Positions 1 to 8,111 of a stretch of DNA of 64,000 nt are shown here, piece after piece. Made by a program: the position numbers and the translations under genes. The DNA comes from Nocardia brasiliensis IFM 10847 (GTDB lineage: Bacteria; Actinomycetota; Actinomycetes; Mycobacteriales; Mycobacteriaceae): positions 62,001-126,000 of the forward strand of contig NZ_BAUA01000035.1 of NCBI RefSeq assembly GCF_000710915.1. Direction: 5' to 3'. A model generated the notes under the pieces. The model searched no databases and had not been told where the DNA came from. It saw only the letters and a program-made list of their open reading frames with translations. The first letter of the stretch is position 1, and every line of letters starts with the position of its first letter.

Positions 1-2124
1 CAATCCGCACCCCCGCCCGCGCCAACCACCGCGCCACCAACGCCGCCTCCTCCGGCGATGCCCCCCGCAACGGCGGCACATTGATCGACACCCACTCCCC
101 CGCCTCCTCGGAACCGGGCACATCGGCGGTCGCATCGACCTGGGACGTCGAACCCGGAGCGGCCGATGCTCCTTCGGAGGAAGAGGTTCGGACCGGCGTC
201 GGCGGCACCATGGCCGTGGTCCGGCCGCCGGCAGAGACCGCGCGATCCGCAGGCGACTGAGCTGCGGCGGCCCGGTTCCTGGCGTCGGATCTCGGCCGGG
301 CCGTGGGGATCGGGGGTTCGGCGGCGGGCGACGCCGCTTCAGCACCGGGCACTTCGGCGGACGGACCGGAAGCCGGGGTTACACGGTGCGCTGACGACTG
401 GACCGCGGCGGCCCGGTCCCTGGCGTCGGATCTCGGCCGGGCCGTGGGCTGCTGGGATTCGGCGGCCGGTAGAGCGACGTCGACGCCGTGCGATTCGGGG
501 GGCGCTCCCCCTTCAGGGATTACGGTTTCGGCGGCGGCTACGAGGTGTTCCACCACGGGCATGGGTGGGACGCCACGGGGGCGGCGCCCGCGGCGGCGAG
601 GCGGCCGTAGCGGATGACGGAGAACTCCCAGCCGCCCGCACCGTCGGGATGAGCGGTGACGAGTTCGGCGATGCGGGCGACGGCGGCGAGGCGCTGGGTG
701 CGGTGCAGGGCGCGGATCACGGCGACGGTGCGGTCCCGCAGCCGCGCGGCGGCCTCGAAATGCTGGGCGCGGGAGTGGGTTTCGATGCGGTCGAGCATGG
801 CGCGGACGGGCGCGTCGGAGCGTCCGGCGAACAGGGCGCGCACGAGCGCGGGCGCGGGCGCGTATTCCTCTGTATTAATAGGAGTCCCTGTCACGGCGGC
901 GGGACAGCCGCCGACGACCGCGGGCGGGCACTCGTGCGTCCCGCGCCGGGGCAGGCGGGTACTACAGGTTCGCAGGCCGGTGAATTCGGCGATGATCAGC
1001 GCCAGGTCGGCGGCGTCCATCCGAGAGTTGAAGGGCCCCAGTGCATCTCGGTTCGGCGTGCGAACGACGGCGAACCGCGGGAACGGTTCGTCGGTGAGCG
1101 TGAGCCACCAGGCCCGCTTGGGAAACTTGGAACGCCGGTTGTAAGGCGGCGTGTGCGCGACGAGCAGTCGCAGCTCCCGCACCCCCGCCTCGAGGGCGTG
1201 CGCGCAGACCACGTGGTCGACCCGGGTGGCGAGGGCGACCATTTCTTTCATCCGCCCCCGGGTTTCCGATCCGGTGAAGTAGTTGCGTACGCGACGGCGC
1301 AGATTCACCGCCGTGCCGATGTAGAGGACTTCGTCGGACGGCCCGCGGAACAGGTAGACGCCGGGCGCGGTGGGCAGGTCCGCGGCCAGGAAACGCTTGG
1401 CGCGCTGGCGGGGTGTGACGTCGGGCAGGTAGTCGACCAACTCGGTGAGGCTGTGCACCCCTTGGTTGCCGACCCGGCCGATGAGCGCGTGCAGCACGTC
1501 GACGGTCGCGCGCGCGTCGTCGAGGGCGCGGTGCGTCGGTTGCGTACTCGCGCCGAGCAACTGGGCGAGCACGCTCAACCGGACCGAGGGCGCCTCGTCC
1601 CGGCCGAGCACGCGCCGGGCCAGCTTCACTGTGCACAGCACCGTCGCGGACGGCCACACCGTCTCGCACTGGGCCGCGGCGGCCCGCAGGAACGCCATGT
1701 CGAACCGCGCGTTGTGCGCGACCAGGACCGCGCCCGCGGCGAATTCCAGGAATCCGGGCAGCACGGCGTCGATCTTCGGAGCCGCGTACACCATCGCGGT
1801 GGTGATGCCGGTGACCTGGACGATCGCGGGCGGCACCGCCCGTCCCGGATTGACCAGCGTCGCGAACTCGCCGAGCACTTCGCCGCCACGCACCTTGACC
1901 GCGCCGATCTCGGTGATCGCGTCGGCGCCGGGACTGGTGCCGGTGGTCTCCAGGTCGACCACCACGAAGGTGGTGTCGTAGAGGGGCGTGTCGAGGTCGT
2001 CGAAGACCAACTGCTGAGCTGCGGCCTTGCGCGGAGCGGGGACGGACACGGGCTGGAGCGTAGGCGGTGGGTCCGACAAGGACGGGCTCGCGCAGCGGCC
2101 CGCTTCCGCGCACGCGAAAGCCAC
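1..2124 (-). pseudogene. DEDDh exonuclease / GIY-YIG (UvrC-N-like) fusion, frameshifted and running off the left edge
   Basis: The protein joins a DnaQ-type 3'-5' exonuclease to a UvrC/Cho-type GIY-YIG nuclease module and is likely a DNA-repair nuclease (Rv2191 family). The exonuclease part shows DLETTG near residue 57, then [11 protein letters not shown] and [10 protein letters not shown]. The GIY-YIG part shows APGVYLFRG and [17 protein letters not shown]; the UvrC C-terminal nuclease is absent. The main frame stops at 538, but the frame with codons at 2, 5, 8... is open from position 2 past 560 and continues a natural Ala/Pro-rich tail ending in VARWLARAGVRI at the edge. Adding one base to the G run at 577-581 joins the frames ([15 protein letters not shown]). 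A GTG at 2049 is an alternative start. It is divergent from the NlpC/P60 genes. Confidence 0.85.
264..448. repeat. Pair of 44-bp direct repeats inside the exonuclease tail
   Basis: Positions 264-307 and 405-448 differ at one base. They are 141 bp (47 codons) apart, so the copies stay in frame and on the minus strand encode PTARPRSDARNRAAAAQS and PTARPRSDARDRAAAVQS. In-frame spacing supports this stretch being translated, beyond the apparent stop at 538. Confidence 0.85.
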
Positions 2125-2669
2125 AGAGAATGTCCGAATTACTCTGTGGGGATTTCGTTTTGTTACCCATGAAACGATCTAGAAAGCCGAAAAGTGGCGT
2201 AGATCACATTGTTGCATAAACCGTATCAACGGGTCTGGCGTGTCCAACCGCCCGGGCGCGCCGTCAGCGGCGTGCTGTGACCGATCACAGCGAGACTGCC
2301 GACCGACCAGTCTCGAAGCTGGAGATGTCCGCGATATGAACGCGACGACCTGGGGGAATGTCCAATTCGTACACACTCCGCCAACCCATGGACGCGCCGA
2401 AGCGGACCACGGTAGCGACCCAGACGCTCGACGGAGGGAGCGCGCCGTTATCTTTTCGTGATTGCTGGGACATATCTCACATTGATTAAGCGGAAATTCA
2501 CACACGCGCACACAATTCGCCGAAGTCCGACTTTACAAACCACCGTGATGTGTTCGTAACCTTTTCGAGACCTCACGGAGTCCGCCGCACCGAACCCGGT
2601 GCGAACGACACGAAGTCCGCGGCACCAGTCAGGGTGCGGCGTCGTGGGGCAGATTGGGAGTACCGCATC
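2125..2669. other. Divergent intergenic region, exonuclease / NlpC-P60
   Basis: This 545-bp spacer holds promoters for both directions. It contains a CRP-like dyad CTGTGACCGATCACAG at 2275-2290 (arms TGTGA/TCACA but only 4 nt between them, where CRP/GlxR sites usually have 6). It also contains the element at 2555-2573 shared with the next NlpC/P60 gene, and a small hairpin GCACCG/CGGTGC at 2587-2602 in the probable leader. No further gene was seen. Confidence 0.5.
2555..2573 (+). promoter_or_regulatory. Shared upstream element, copy 1 (NlpC/P60 gene 1)
   Basis: CGTAACCTTTTCGAGACCT lies 97 nt upstream of the ATG at 2670. A 17/19 match lies 98 nt before the GTG at 3448 of the second NlpC/P60 gene. 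It reads as GTAAC-N6-GAGAC, loosely like a direct-repeat MtrA site; that link is inference. Confidence 0.45.
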
Positions 2670-3239
2670 ATGACGACCGAATCCGTCAAGCGACAGGCGC
2701 AGCGTGCCTTCGCCGCCGGGGCCGTCGGCGCTGCCACCATCGGCGCTTTCCTGCTTCCGGCCGCCCCCGCATCGGCTCAGCCGGTGACCATCCCCGGCGT
2801 CGGAACCTTCGAGGTGCCGAACGAGATCCAGATCCCCCAGGGCATCCCCGGCATCGAGCTGCCCGCGCAGCCGCTGCCTTTCGTCGCCCCGAAGAAGACC
2901 ATCGGCGAAGAGGCCCTCGACGCCGCCATGACCAAGATCGGCGCCCCGTATGTGTACGGCGCCGCGGGCCCGAACGCCTTCGACTGCTCCGGCCTCGTGA
3001 AGTGGGCCTACGCGCAGGCCGGTCTGGAGCTGCCGCGCACCAGCGGCGCCCAGCTGTCCGCCGGCAGCCCGGTCTCGATGGACGACCTGCAGCCGGGCGA
3101 CCTGGTGTCGTTCTACGGCGGCGGCCACTCCGGCCTGTACGCCGGTGACGGCAACGTCGTGCACGCGTCCACCTCCGGCACGCCCGTGCAGGTGGCGCCG
3201 ATCTCCTCGATGCCCATCGCCGGAGCTCGACGCTTCTGA
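2670..3239 (+). CDS. Secreted NlpC/P60 cell-wall endopeptidase (RipB/RipD-like, single domain)
   Basis: This is a 189-aa exported peptidoglycan hydrolase, expected to cut the D-Glu/meso-DAP bond of peptide stems. The start ATG at 2670 is chosen for GGGAG at 2656-2660; the open frame begins further upstream. The N-terminus has basic residues (SVKRQAQR), a hydrophobic core and ASA-QP as signal-peptide end. A short Pro-rich linker leads to the NlpC/P60 domain: nucleophile Cys in FDCSGLVKWAYAQAG, His in GGGHSGLYAG and third polar His in VVHASTSG. There is no coiled coil, unlike the next gene. The two genes are tandem and share the upstream element, so co-regulation is likely. Family call firm; substrate specificity is family knowledge. 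Confidence 0.92.
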   Translation: MTTESVKRQAQRAFAAGAVGAATIGAFLLPAAPASAQPVTIPGVGTFEVPNEIQIPQGIPGIELPAQPLPFVAPKKTIGEEALDAAMTKIGAPYVYGAAGPNAFDCSGLVKWAYAQAGLELPRTSGAQLSAGSPVSMDDLQPGDLVSFYGGGHSGLYAGDGNVVHASTSGTPVQVAPISSMPIAGARRF

Positions 3240-3331
3240 GAAACCGCTGGTAGGGCCGTACGTTGCGGCCCTACCCCCGGACGGCGGCCGTGATCGTTTC
3301 GTTCTCTACTGGACACAGACCCAGGCCGTTC

Positions 3332-3350
3332 CGTAACCTAATCGAGACCT
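3332..3350 (+). promoter_or_regulatory. Shared upstream element, copy 2 (RipC-like gene)
   Basis: CGTAACCTAATCGAGACCT matches the copy at 2555-2573 at 17 of 19 positions and sits 98 nt before the GTG at 3448. The equal distance in front of two related genes suggests a common promoter or operator and supports the GTG start. Confidence 0.45.
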
Positions 3351-3447
3351 TCTGGATTTACCCGAGGCACGCGGTCGGCAAACCTCCGTTTCCCGGAAGG
3401 CGTTGCGTCGGTTCAACCAGATCGAGAGAACAGGGGCACGGCAGCCT

Positions 3448-4527
3448 GTGGCAGCACACCGGAGACAGGGCACGCTGAGACTCGACACGAAACGTCTGGT
3501 GGGTGGCGCGTTGGCGGCCGGAGTACTGGCCACCACCACCATCTACGGCGCGGGCCCGGTCGGCGCCGATCCGGTCGCCCTACCCGCGACCGCCGCCGAC
3601 GCCGTGCAGCGCATGATCGACCTGTCCCGCCAGTCGGAGCAGCTCAACGAACAGGCGCTCAACGCCCAATCCGACTTGGACACCAAACTCGGGTTGCAGC
3701 GCGAGGCCGATGCCAAGCTGGCCGCCAGCACCGATCAGGTGAACCGGGCCCGCGACGAAGTCCGCAAGTATCAGCCGATCATCGACCGCACCGCGATCGC
3801 CGCCTATCAGGGCGCGCGCACCAACCGGTTGTTCGCCGTCCTGGTCAGCGATTCTCCGCAGCAGCTGCTCGACCAGATGTCCACGCTGGACGTGCTCGCC
3901 GCGCAGACCTCCGATCAGCTCGCGCTCTACAAGAAGGCCACCGACGCCGCCGAGGGCGCGGAAGCCGACGCCCGCCGCGCCTCCGACGAGGCCCGCGCCG
4001 CCGCCGACAAGGCCGAAACGGTGCGCGGCGAGCTGGAACGCAAACGCAGCGATCTCAGCGGCGCCATCGTTCAGGTGGTGCAGGCGTGGACCGGGTTGTC
4101 CGCCAAGGACAAATCCGCGCTCGCCGGCCCCGCGTTCCCGCCCGGCTTCGACCGCGACACCCTGCTGCAGGGCCTGGTGCCCGGCAGCGGCACCAGCGCG
4201 CTGGCCGCGAGCCTCACCCGCATCGGCGACCCGTACGTGTGGGGCGCGACCGGACCGCACCAGTTCGACTGCTCCGGCCTCGTCCAGTGGGCGTTCAAAC
4301 AGGTCGGCAAGGATGTGCCGCGCACCAGTTCGCAGCAGGCGTCCTACGGCACGCCCGTCGCGCAGAACGATTTGCAGCCCGGCGATGTCGTGTTCTTCTA
4401 CAACGACATCTCCCATGTCGGCATCTACGCGGGCAACGGGCTCATGGTGCACGCCTCCACCTTCGGTGTCCCGGTCGCGGTAGCCCCCATCAGCACTACG
4501 CCGTACCACTCCGCTCGGCGATACTGA
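3448..4527 (+). CDS. RipC-like NlpC/P60 endopeptidase with coiled-coil N-domain
   Basis: This exported peptidoglycan endopeptidase (about 359 aa) matches the Rv2190c (RipC) family in position and architecture. A signal peptide (RLVGGALAAGVLA, cut near VGA-DP) is followed by about 190 residues of Ala/Glu/Lys/Arg-rich coiled coil, which in this family is regulatory and often bound by FtsX/FtsE. The C-terminal NlpC/P60 domain has FDCSGLVQWAFKQVG (Cys), ISHVGIYAGNG (His) and MVHASTFG (His), ending in ARRY. The start is uncertain: TTG 3403 has GGAAGG at 3395-3400, GTG 3448 has AGGGG at 3432-3436, and CTG 3475 would align with the MRLDQ start of the mycobacterial protein. GTG is chosen for its distance to the upstream element. 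Confidence 0.88.
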   Translation: MAAHRRQGTLRLDTKRLVGGALAAGVLATTTIYGAGPVGADPVALPATAADAVQRMIDLSRQSEQLNEQALNAQSDLDTKLGLQREADAKLAASTDQVNRARDEVRKYQPIIDRTAIAAYQGARTNRLFAVLVSDSPQQLLDQMSTLDVLAAQTSDQLALYKKATDAAEGAEADARRASDEARAAADKAETVRGELERKRSDLSGAIVQVVQAWTGLSAKDKSALAGPAFPPGFDRDTLLQGLVPGSGTSALAASLTRIGDPYVWGATGPHQFDCSGLVQWAFKQVGKDVPRTSSQQASYGTPVAQNDLQPGDVVFFYNDISHVGIYAGNGLMVHASTFGVPVAVAPISTTPYHSARRY

Positions 4528-4790
4528 ACGACCATGAGTGGGAACGCCTACCGTCTCCCACCGCCGACCCCCGAGCGCGACCCCATCCCGAGGCGGTGCG
4601 ATGAGCAGACCCAGCACGCAAATCGTGCGCGCCCCGCACATCACCCGAGTCGAGCAGCGTCGCGCAGCTGCCGCCGCGCGTGCGGTGCCGTCGAGCGCCG
4701 GCGAGGTCGAGCGGTGATCGAACCCGATGCGCGAACCATGTGCCACCGCACCTGTCGCGGGGTGAAACCCGGTGTCGGCGAGGGAGAACC

Positions 4791-5786
4791 ATGAGCGGCG
4801 CGCGACGGTTGCGCGCGTGGTGGTCGGCGCGGCGGCGCTTCGAATTCGTTCTCACCGTCGCGATGGTGGTGGCGCTGACTGGGTTCTGTGGCGCGCTGGT
4901 GTTGTTGCCGAACACCGCGCTGCCCAGACCGCAGACTGCGCAACAGCACGAGGCGGTCGGTCAGGCCACCGCCACCGACCCGCGTCTGGCCGAAATCCGG
5001 CGCAGCATCGAACCGTTCGGCACGATCGTCGCGCATCCGGTGCCGACCGGCGACGGGCAGCAGTCCCTGGTCGTCGGCCATCCGGCGCAGCGCATCGAAA
5101 TGGATGTCCTGGAACAAGCACTCGGCGCGGCGACCACCGCGGTCACCGATGTGTGGGGGCCGGGCTGGCCGCAGTCGACCGTGGTCGTCGTCGCCTCCTC
5201 TGCCTCCGAGTTCGCCGGGCTGGTGCACGCGGGCGCCACCATGTCCGCGGAGGTCGCCGCGGCTTCGGTGGCCGACCCGTACATACCCGGCACCCCGCCT
5301 ACCGGTCAGCGCATCGTCTTCAGTCCGGACGCGGGCCGTCGCCTCGATCCCGAGGGCCTGCGCACCCTGCTCCGCCACGAACTCACCCACATCGCCACCC
5401 GCGCCGAAACCCGGGACGGCGCACCGTTGTGGATGTTGGAGGGTTTCGCCGACTACGTCGCCCACCGCAACCAGGGCCATCCGTTCACCGACGTCGCGGC
5501 GAGCCTCACCGCCCGCGTCCGCCTGAAGGCCCTACCGTCCGACCTCCCGGCCGACGCCGACTTCACCGGCCCCAAAGCCGCCGCGGCGTACGAGCAGGCG
5601 TGGTCCGTCTGCGCCTTCGTCGCCGACAGATACGACCAGCCCCGCCTCGTCGAGCTCTACCGCCGCCTGGCCGCCACCCACCAGACCCCGGCCACCGAAG
5701 ACGACATCCTCCGCACCGTCCTGGGCACCTCCCGCCCCGACTTCGTCGCCGCCTGGCAAGCCTGGCTCACCACCCAAGTCAACTGA
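4791..5786 (+). CDS. Membrane-anchored putative zinc metallopeptidase (Rv2189c-like)
   Basis: 331 aa; ATG at 4791 is preceded by AGGGAGA. One N-terminal membrane helix (residues about 20-42, FVLTVAMVVALTGFCGALVLL) puts the rest outside. The ectodomain carries LLRHELTHIATRAE, a HExxH zinc motif, followed about 20 residues later by LWMLEGFADYVAHR, the Glu-containing second motif of gluzincins (peptidase MA-like). Mtb Rv2189c in the same neighbourhood is annotated only as conserved hypothetical. It lies between RipC and PimB', so a cell-envelope role is plausible. The 263 bp before it hold only a weak, probably spurious ORF. Peptidase activity is inferred from motifs. Confidence 0.82.
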   Translation: MSGARRLRAWWSARRRFEFVLTVAMVVALTGFCGALVLLPNTALPRPQTAQQHEAVGQATATDPRLAEIRRSIEPFGTIVAHPVPTGDGQQSLVVGHPAQRIEMDVLEQALGAATTAVTDVWGPGWPQSTVVVVASSASEFAGLVHAGATMSAEVAAASVADPYIPGTPPTGQRIVFSPDAGRRLDPEGLRTLLRHELTHIATRAETRDGAPLWMLEGFADYVAHRNQGHPFTDVAASLTARVRLKALPSDLPADADFTGPKAAAAYEQAWSVCAFVADRYDQPRLVELYRRLAATHQTPATEDDILRTVLGTSRPDFVAAWQAWLTTQVN

Positions 5787-5792
5787 TCACGC

Positions 5793-5853
5793 GATCAGGA
5801 GGAATTGGTGGCGTTCGCCTCTCGCGCGATGCCGCCACCGTTTCCTCCTGATC
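5793..5853 (+). repeat. 61-bp intergenic palindrome family, copy R1
   Basis: Arms GATCAGGAGGAATTGGTGGC and its near-complement ending TTTCCTCCTGATC enclose a loop CTCTCGCGCGATGCC. Located just after the stop of the HExxH gene and before pimB. Same 61-bp length as copies at 15831, 27314 and 40860. Confidence 0.85.
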
Positions 5854-5913
5854 AGCTGACCAATCGGGCCGCCGCGCGCAAGGGCGGCCCAGCCAACCCA
5901 GTAGGTTGTTCGC

Positions 5914-7041
5914 ATGGCCCGAACTCTGCTGGTGACCAACGATTTCCCGCCGCGGCCGGGCGGTATCCAGTCCTATCTGCATGCCCTGGCCGGTGAGCTG
6001 CCACCCGATGATCTGGTGGTCTACGCGCCGCGCTGGCGCGGGGACAGTCATCTGAAATTCGATGCCAAGCAGAAGTTCCAGGTGGTCCGCCATCCCACCA
6101 CACTGATGTTGCCGACCCCGCTGGTGCTGCGCCGGGCCGCGCGGCTGCTGCGCAGCGAACAGTGCGACACGGTGTGGTTCGGCGCCGCCGCCCCGCTGGC
6201 TTTGATGTCGCCGGTGCTGCGCCGGGCGGGCGCGGAACGGATTCTGGCGAGCACGCACGGGCACGAGGTCGGCTGGTCGATGCTGCCGGGCGCCCGGCAG
6301 GCGCTGCGGCAGATCGGCGAGCACACCGACGTGGTCACCTACGTCAGCAAATACACGCGGCGCCGGTTCGCGTCGGCGTTCGGCCCGAATGCCGCGCTGG
6401 AGTATCTGCCACCGGGCGTGGACACCGACACCTTCCGGCCCGACCCGGCCGCCCGCGCCGAATTGCGCGCCCGCTACGGCCTCGACGATCGCCCGACCAT
6501 CCTGTGCCTGTCCCGCCTGGTCCCCCGCAAGGGCCAGGACATGCTGATCATGGCCATGCGCGAGATCCGCGACCGGGTGCCCGGCGCGATGCTCGTGATC
6601 GCGGGCGGCGGGCCGTATGAGGAGAAGCTGCGGCACTTCGCCATCGCGCTCGGCGTCGCCGAGGATGTGGTGTTCACCGGGCGGGTGCCCTCCGGTGAAC
6701 TCGCCGCCCACCACACGCTCGCGGACGTTTTCGCGATGCCGTGCCGCACCCGGGGTGCGGGCTTGGACGTGGAGGGTCTCGGCATCGTCTATCTGGAGGC
6801 CTCGGCGTCAGGGGTGCCGGTGGTCGCGGGCCGCTCCGGCGGCGCGCCGGAAACGGTGGTCGAGGGCGAAACCGGGCGGGTGGTGGACGGACGTTCGGTG
6901 CAGCAGATCACCGATGCCCTGGTCGACATCCTGTCCGACCCCGATTCCGCCGCCCGCATGGGCGCCGCGGGCCGGGCCTTCGTCGAGGAACGCTGGCGCT
7001 GGGACAGCCACGGCGCCCGGCTGCGCCAACTGCTGCGATGA
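5914..7041 (+). CDS. pimB: GDP-mannose-dependent alpha-mannosyltransferase PimB'
   Basis: 375-aa GT4 (GT-B fold) enzyme that adds the second mannose to PIM1 using GDP-mannose at the cytoplasmic face, the start of PIM/LM/LAM synthesis. Visible: N-terminal TNDFPPRPGGIQSYL glycine-rich acceptor loop, STHGHEVGW, the C-domain LSRLVPRKGQD, and EGLGIVYLEASASGVPVV, the E-x7-E nucleotide-sugar motif. Length matches Mtb Rv2188c. The ATG at 5914 gives the family N-terminus MARTLLVTNDFPP. In Mtb the adjacent gene is fadD15 (Rv2187); here a 207-bp spacer with no gene follows instead. Confidence 0.93.
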   Translation: MARTLLVTNDFPPRPGGIQSYLHALAGELPPDDLVVYAPRWRGDSHLKFDAKQKFQVVRHPTTLMLPTPLVLRRAARLLRSEQCDTVWFGAAAPLALMSPVLRRAGAERILASTHGHEVGWSMLPGARQALRQIGEHTDVVTYVSKYTRRRFASAFGPNAALEYLPPGVDTDTFRPDPAARAELRARYGLDDRPTILCLSRLVPRKGQDMLIMAMREIRDRVPGAMLVIAGGGPYEEKLRHFAIALGVAEDVVFTGRVPSGELAAHHTLADVFAMPCRTRGAGLDVEGLGIVYLEASASGVPVVAGRSGGAPETVVEGETGRVVDGRSVQQITDALVDILSDPDSAARMGAAGRAFVEERWRWDSHGARLRQLLR

Positions 7042-7248
7042 GCGAGCGTATGCCGAACCGGGTCACAACCAGGTGCGGTCATGAGCGCGAACGATGTGCC
7101 GGCGCGCCCCACATGCCGGAACCGAGCGTCACGGAACTGTCAGCATGAGCGCTACTGCGGCGTCGTTGCCCGAATCGGATACGCTCACCGGTGTGAGCGA
7201 AGGAACTGTCTTCAGCGCGCCCGCGGGCCGCATCGGCGAGGTGCGGGC

Positions 7249-7632
7249 ATGAGCGCTATCCAGGTCGCCGACCAGACGTTCATCGCCGCACCGGGCGTCG
7301 CCGTCGCGGATCTGCTGGCCGCGTCGAACAATTGGCGCCGCTGGTGGCCGGATCTGACCTTGGTCGTCCGGGAAGACCGGGGCGACAAGGGAATACGCTG
7401 GACCGTGACCGGCGCGCTGACCGGAACCATGGAGGTCTGGTTGCAGCCCGCGCTGGACGGGGTGATCCTGCACTACTTCCTGCACGCCGAACCGCAGCCC
7501 GCACTGGCGCCGAACAAGCTGGCCGCCGCCAATCGCGCGCGCCGGGTGGCGGGCAAGCACATGTCCTTCGAACTGAAGTCGCGACTGGAGGCCGGTCGCC
7601 CGGCGGGCGTCGCACCCGCCCACGCCTCTTGA
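7249..7632 (+). CDS. SRPBCC/polyketide-cyclase-like protein (Rv2186c-like)
   Basis: 127 aa. The sequence (FIAAPGVAVADLLAASNNWR, RWTVTGALTGTMEVWLQP) follows the START/SRPBCC pattern, a hydrophobic ligand pocket fold, though more divergent than the next gene. The ATG at 7249 has GAGG at 7239-7242; longer in-frame starts upstream give non-conserved residues. The C-terminus is basic. It precedes another SRPBCC gene by 41 bp and an ArsA-like ATPase, the same trio as Mtb Rv2186c-Rv2184c. Ligand unknown. Confidence 0.8.
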   Translation: MSAIQVADQTFIAAPGVAVADLLAASNNWRRWWPDLTLVVREDRGDKGIRWTVTGALTGTMEVWLQPALDGVILHYFLHAEPQPALAPNKLAAANRARRVAGKHMSFELKSRLEAGRPAGVAPAHAS

Positions 7633-7673
7633 CGCTCACCCAGCACCGACGCTGAAAGGAACCGCTGTCCGCC

Positions 7674-8111
7674 ATGGCCGACAGGACCCAGAGGTCGATC
7701 ATCATCGAGGCCCCGTCGCAGCAGGTGATGTCCGTCATCGCCGACCTGGAGTCCTACCCGGAGTGGGTCTCGGCGGCACAGTCGGTCGAGGTACAGGAGA
7801 AGGGCCCGGACGGCCGGGCCCGCACCGCGCGGTTCGTGCTCGACGCCGGGGTGGTCAAGGACAGCTACGTGCTCGCCTACACCTGGGCCCCGGACAACAA
7901 GTCGGTGAGTTGGCAGCTGGTGAGCGGTGAGCTGCAGAAGGCGCAGAACGGCACCTACGAACTCATCGATCAGCCCGACGGCAACACCGAGGTCGTCTAC
8001 ACCCTCACGGTCGATCTGAACATCCCGATGATCGGCATGTTCAAGCGCAAGGCCGAGAAGGTGATCACCGATACCGCGTTGAAAGAACTGAAGAAACGGG
8101 TCGAAGGCTGA
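7674..8111 (+). CDS. SRPBCC family protein (Rv2185c-like)
   Basis: 145 aa, with SIIIEAPSQQVMSVIADLESYPEW at the start, the classic coenzyme-Q-binding/START-type motif, and FKRKAEKVITDTALKELKKRVEG as C-terminal helix. It presumably binds a lipid or polyketide. AGGAAC sits upstream of ATG 7674. Its stop codon overlaps the start of the ArsA-like ATPase gene (CTGA), so the two are probably translationally coupled. Confidence 0.88.
   Translation: MADRTQRSIIIEAPSQQVMSVIADLESYPEWVSAAQSVEVQEKGPDGRARTARFVLDAGVVKDSYVLAYTWAPDNKSVSWQLVSGELQKAQNGTYELIDQPDGNTEVVYTLTVDLNIPMIGMFKRKAEKVITDTALKELKKRVEG

Noticed and set aside
166..2172. Long plus-strand frame (668 codons) over the exonuclease gene
   Set aside because: It is Arg/Gly/Pro-rich, lacks any domain and is the antisense shadow of the minus-strand exonuclease.
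2540..2669. c-di-AMP (ydaO-type) riboswitch in the NlpC/P60 leader
   Set aside because: Small hairpins are present but the conserved core sequences known from rpf leaders are missing.
4534..4794. Possible 86-aa protein after RipC
   Set aside because: Arg/Pro/Cys-rich sequence without conserved pattern; the downstream gene has its own clear ribosome site.
5805..5996. Short ORFs beginning MVA..SR.MPPP.PPD at 5805, 15843, 16921 and 27326
   Set aside because: They are translations of the 61-bp palindrome and are repeated only because the DNA is repeated.
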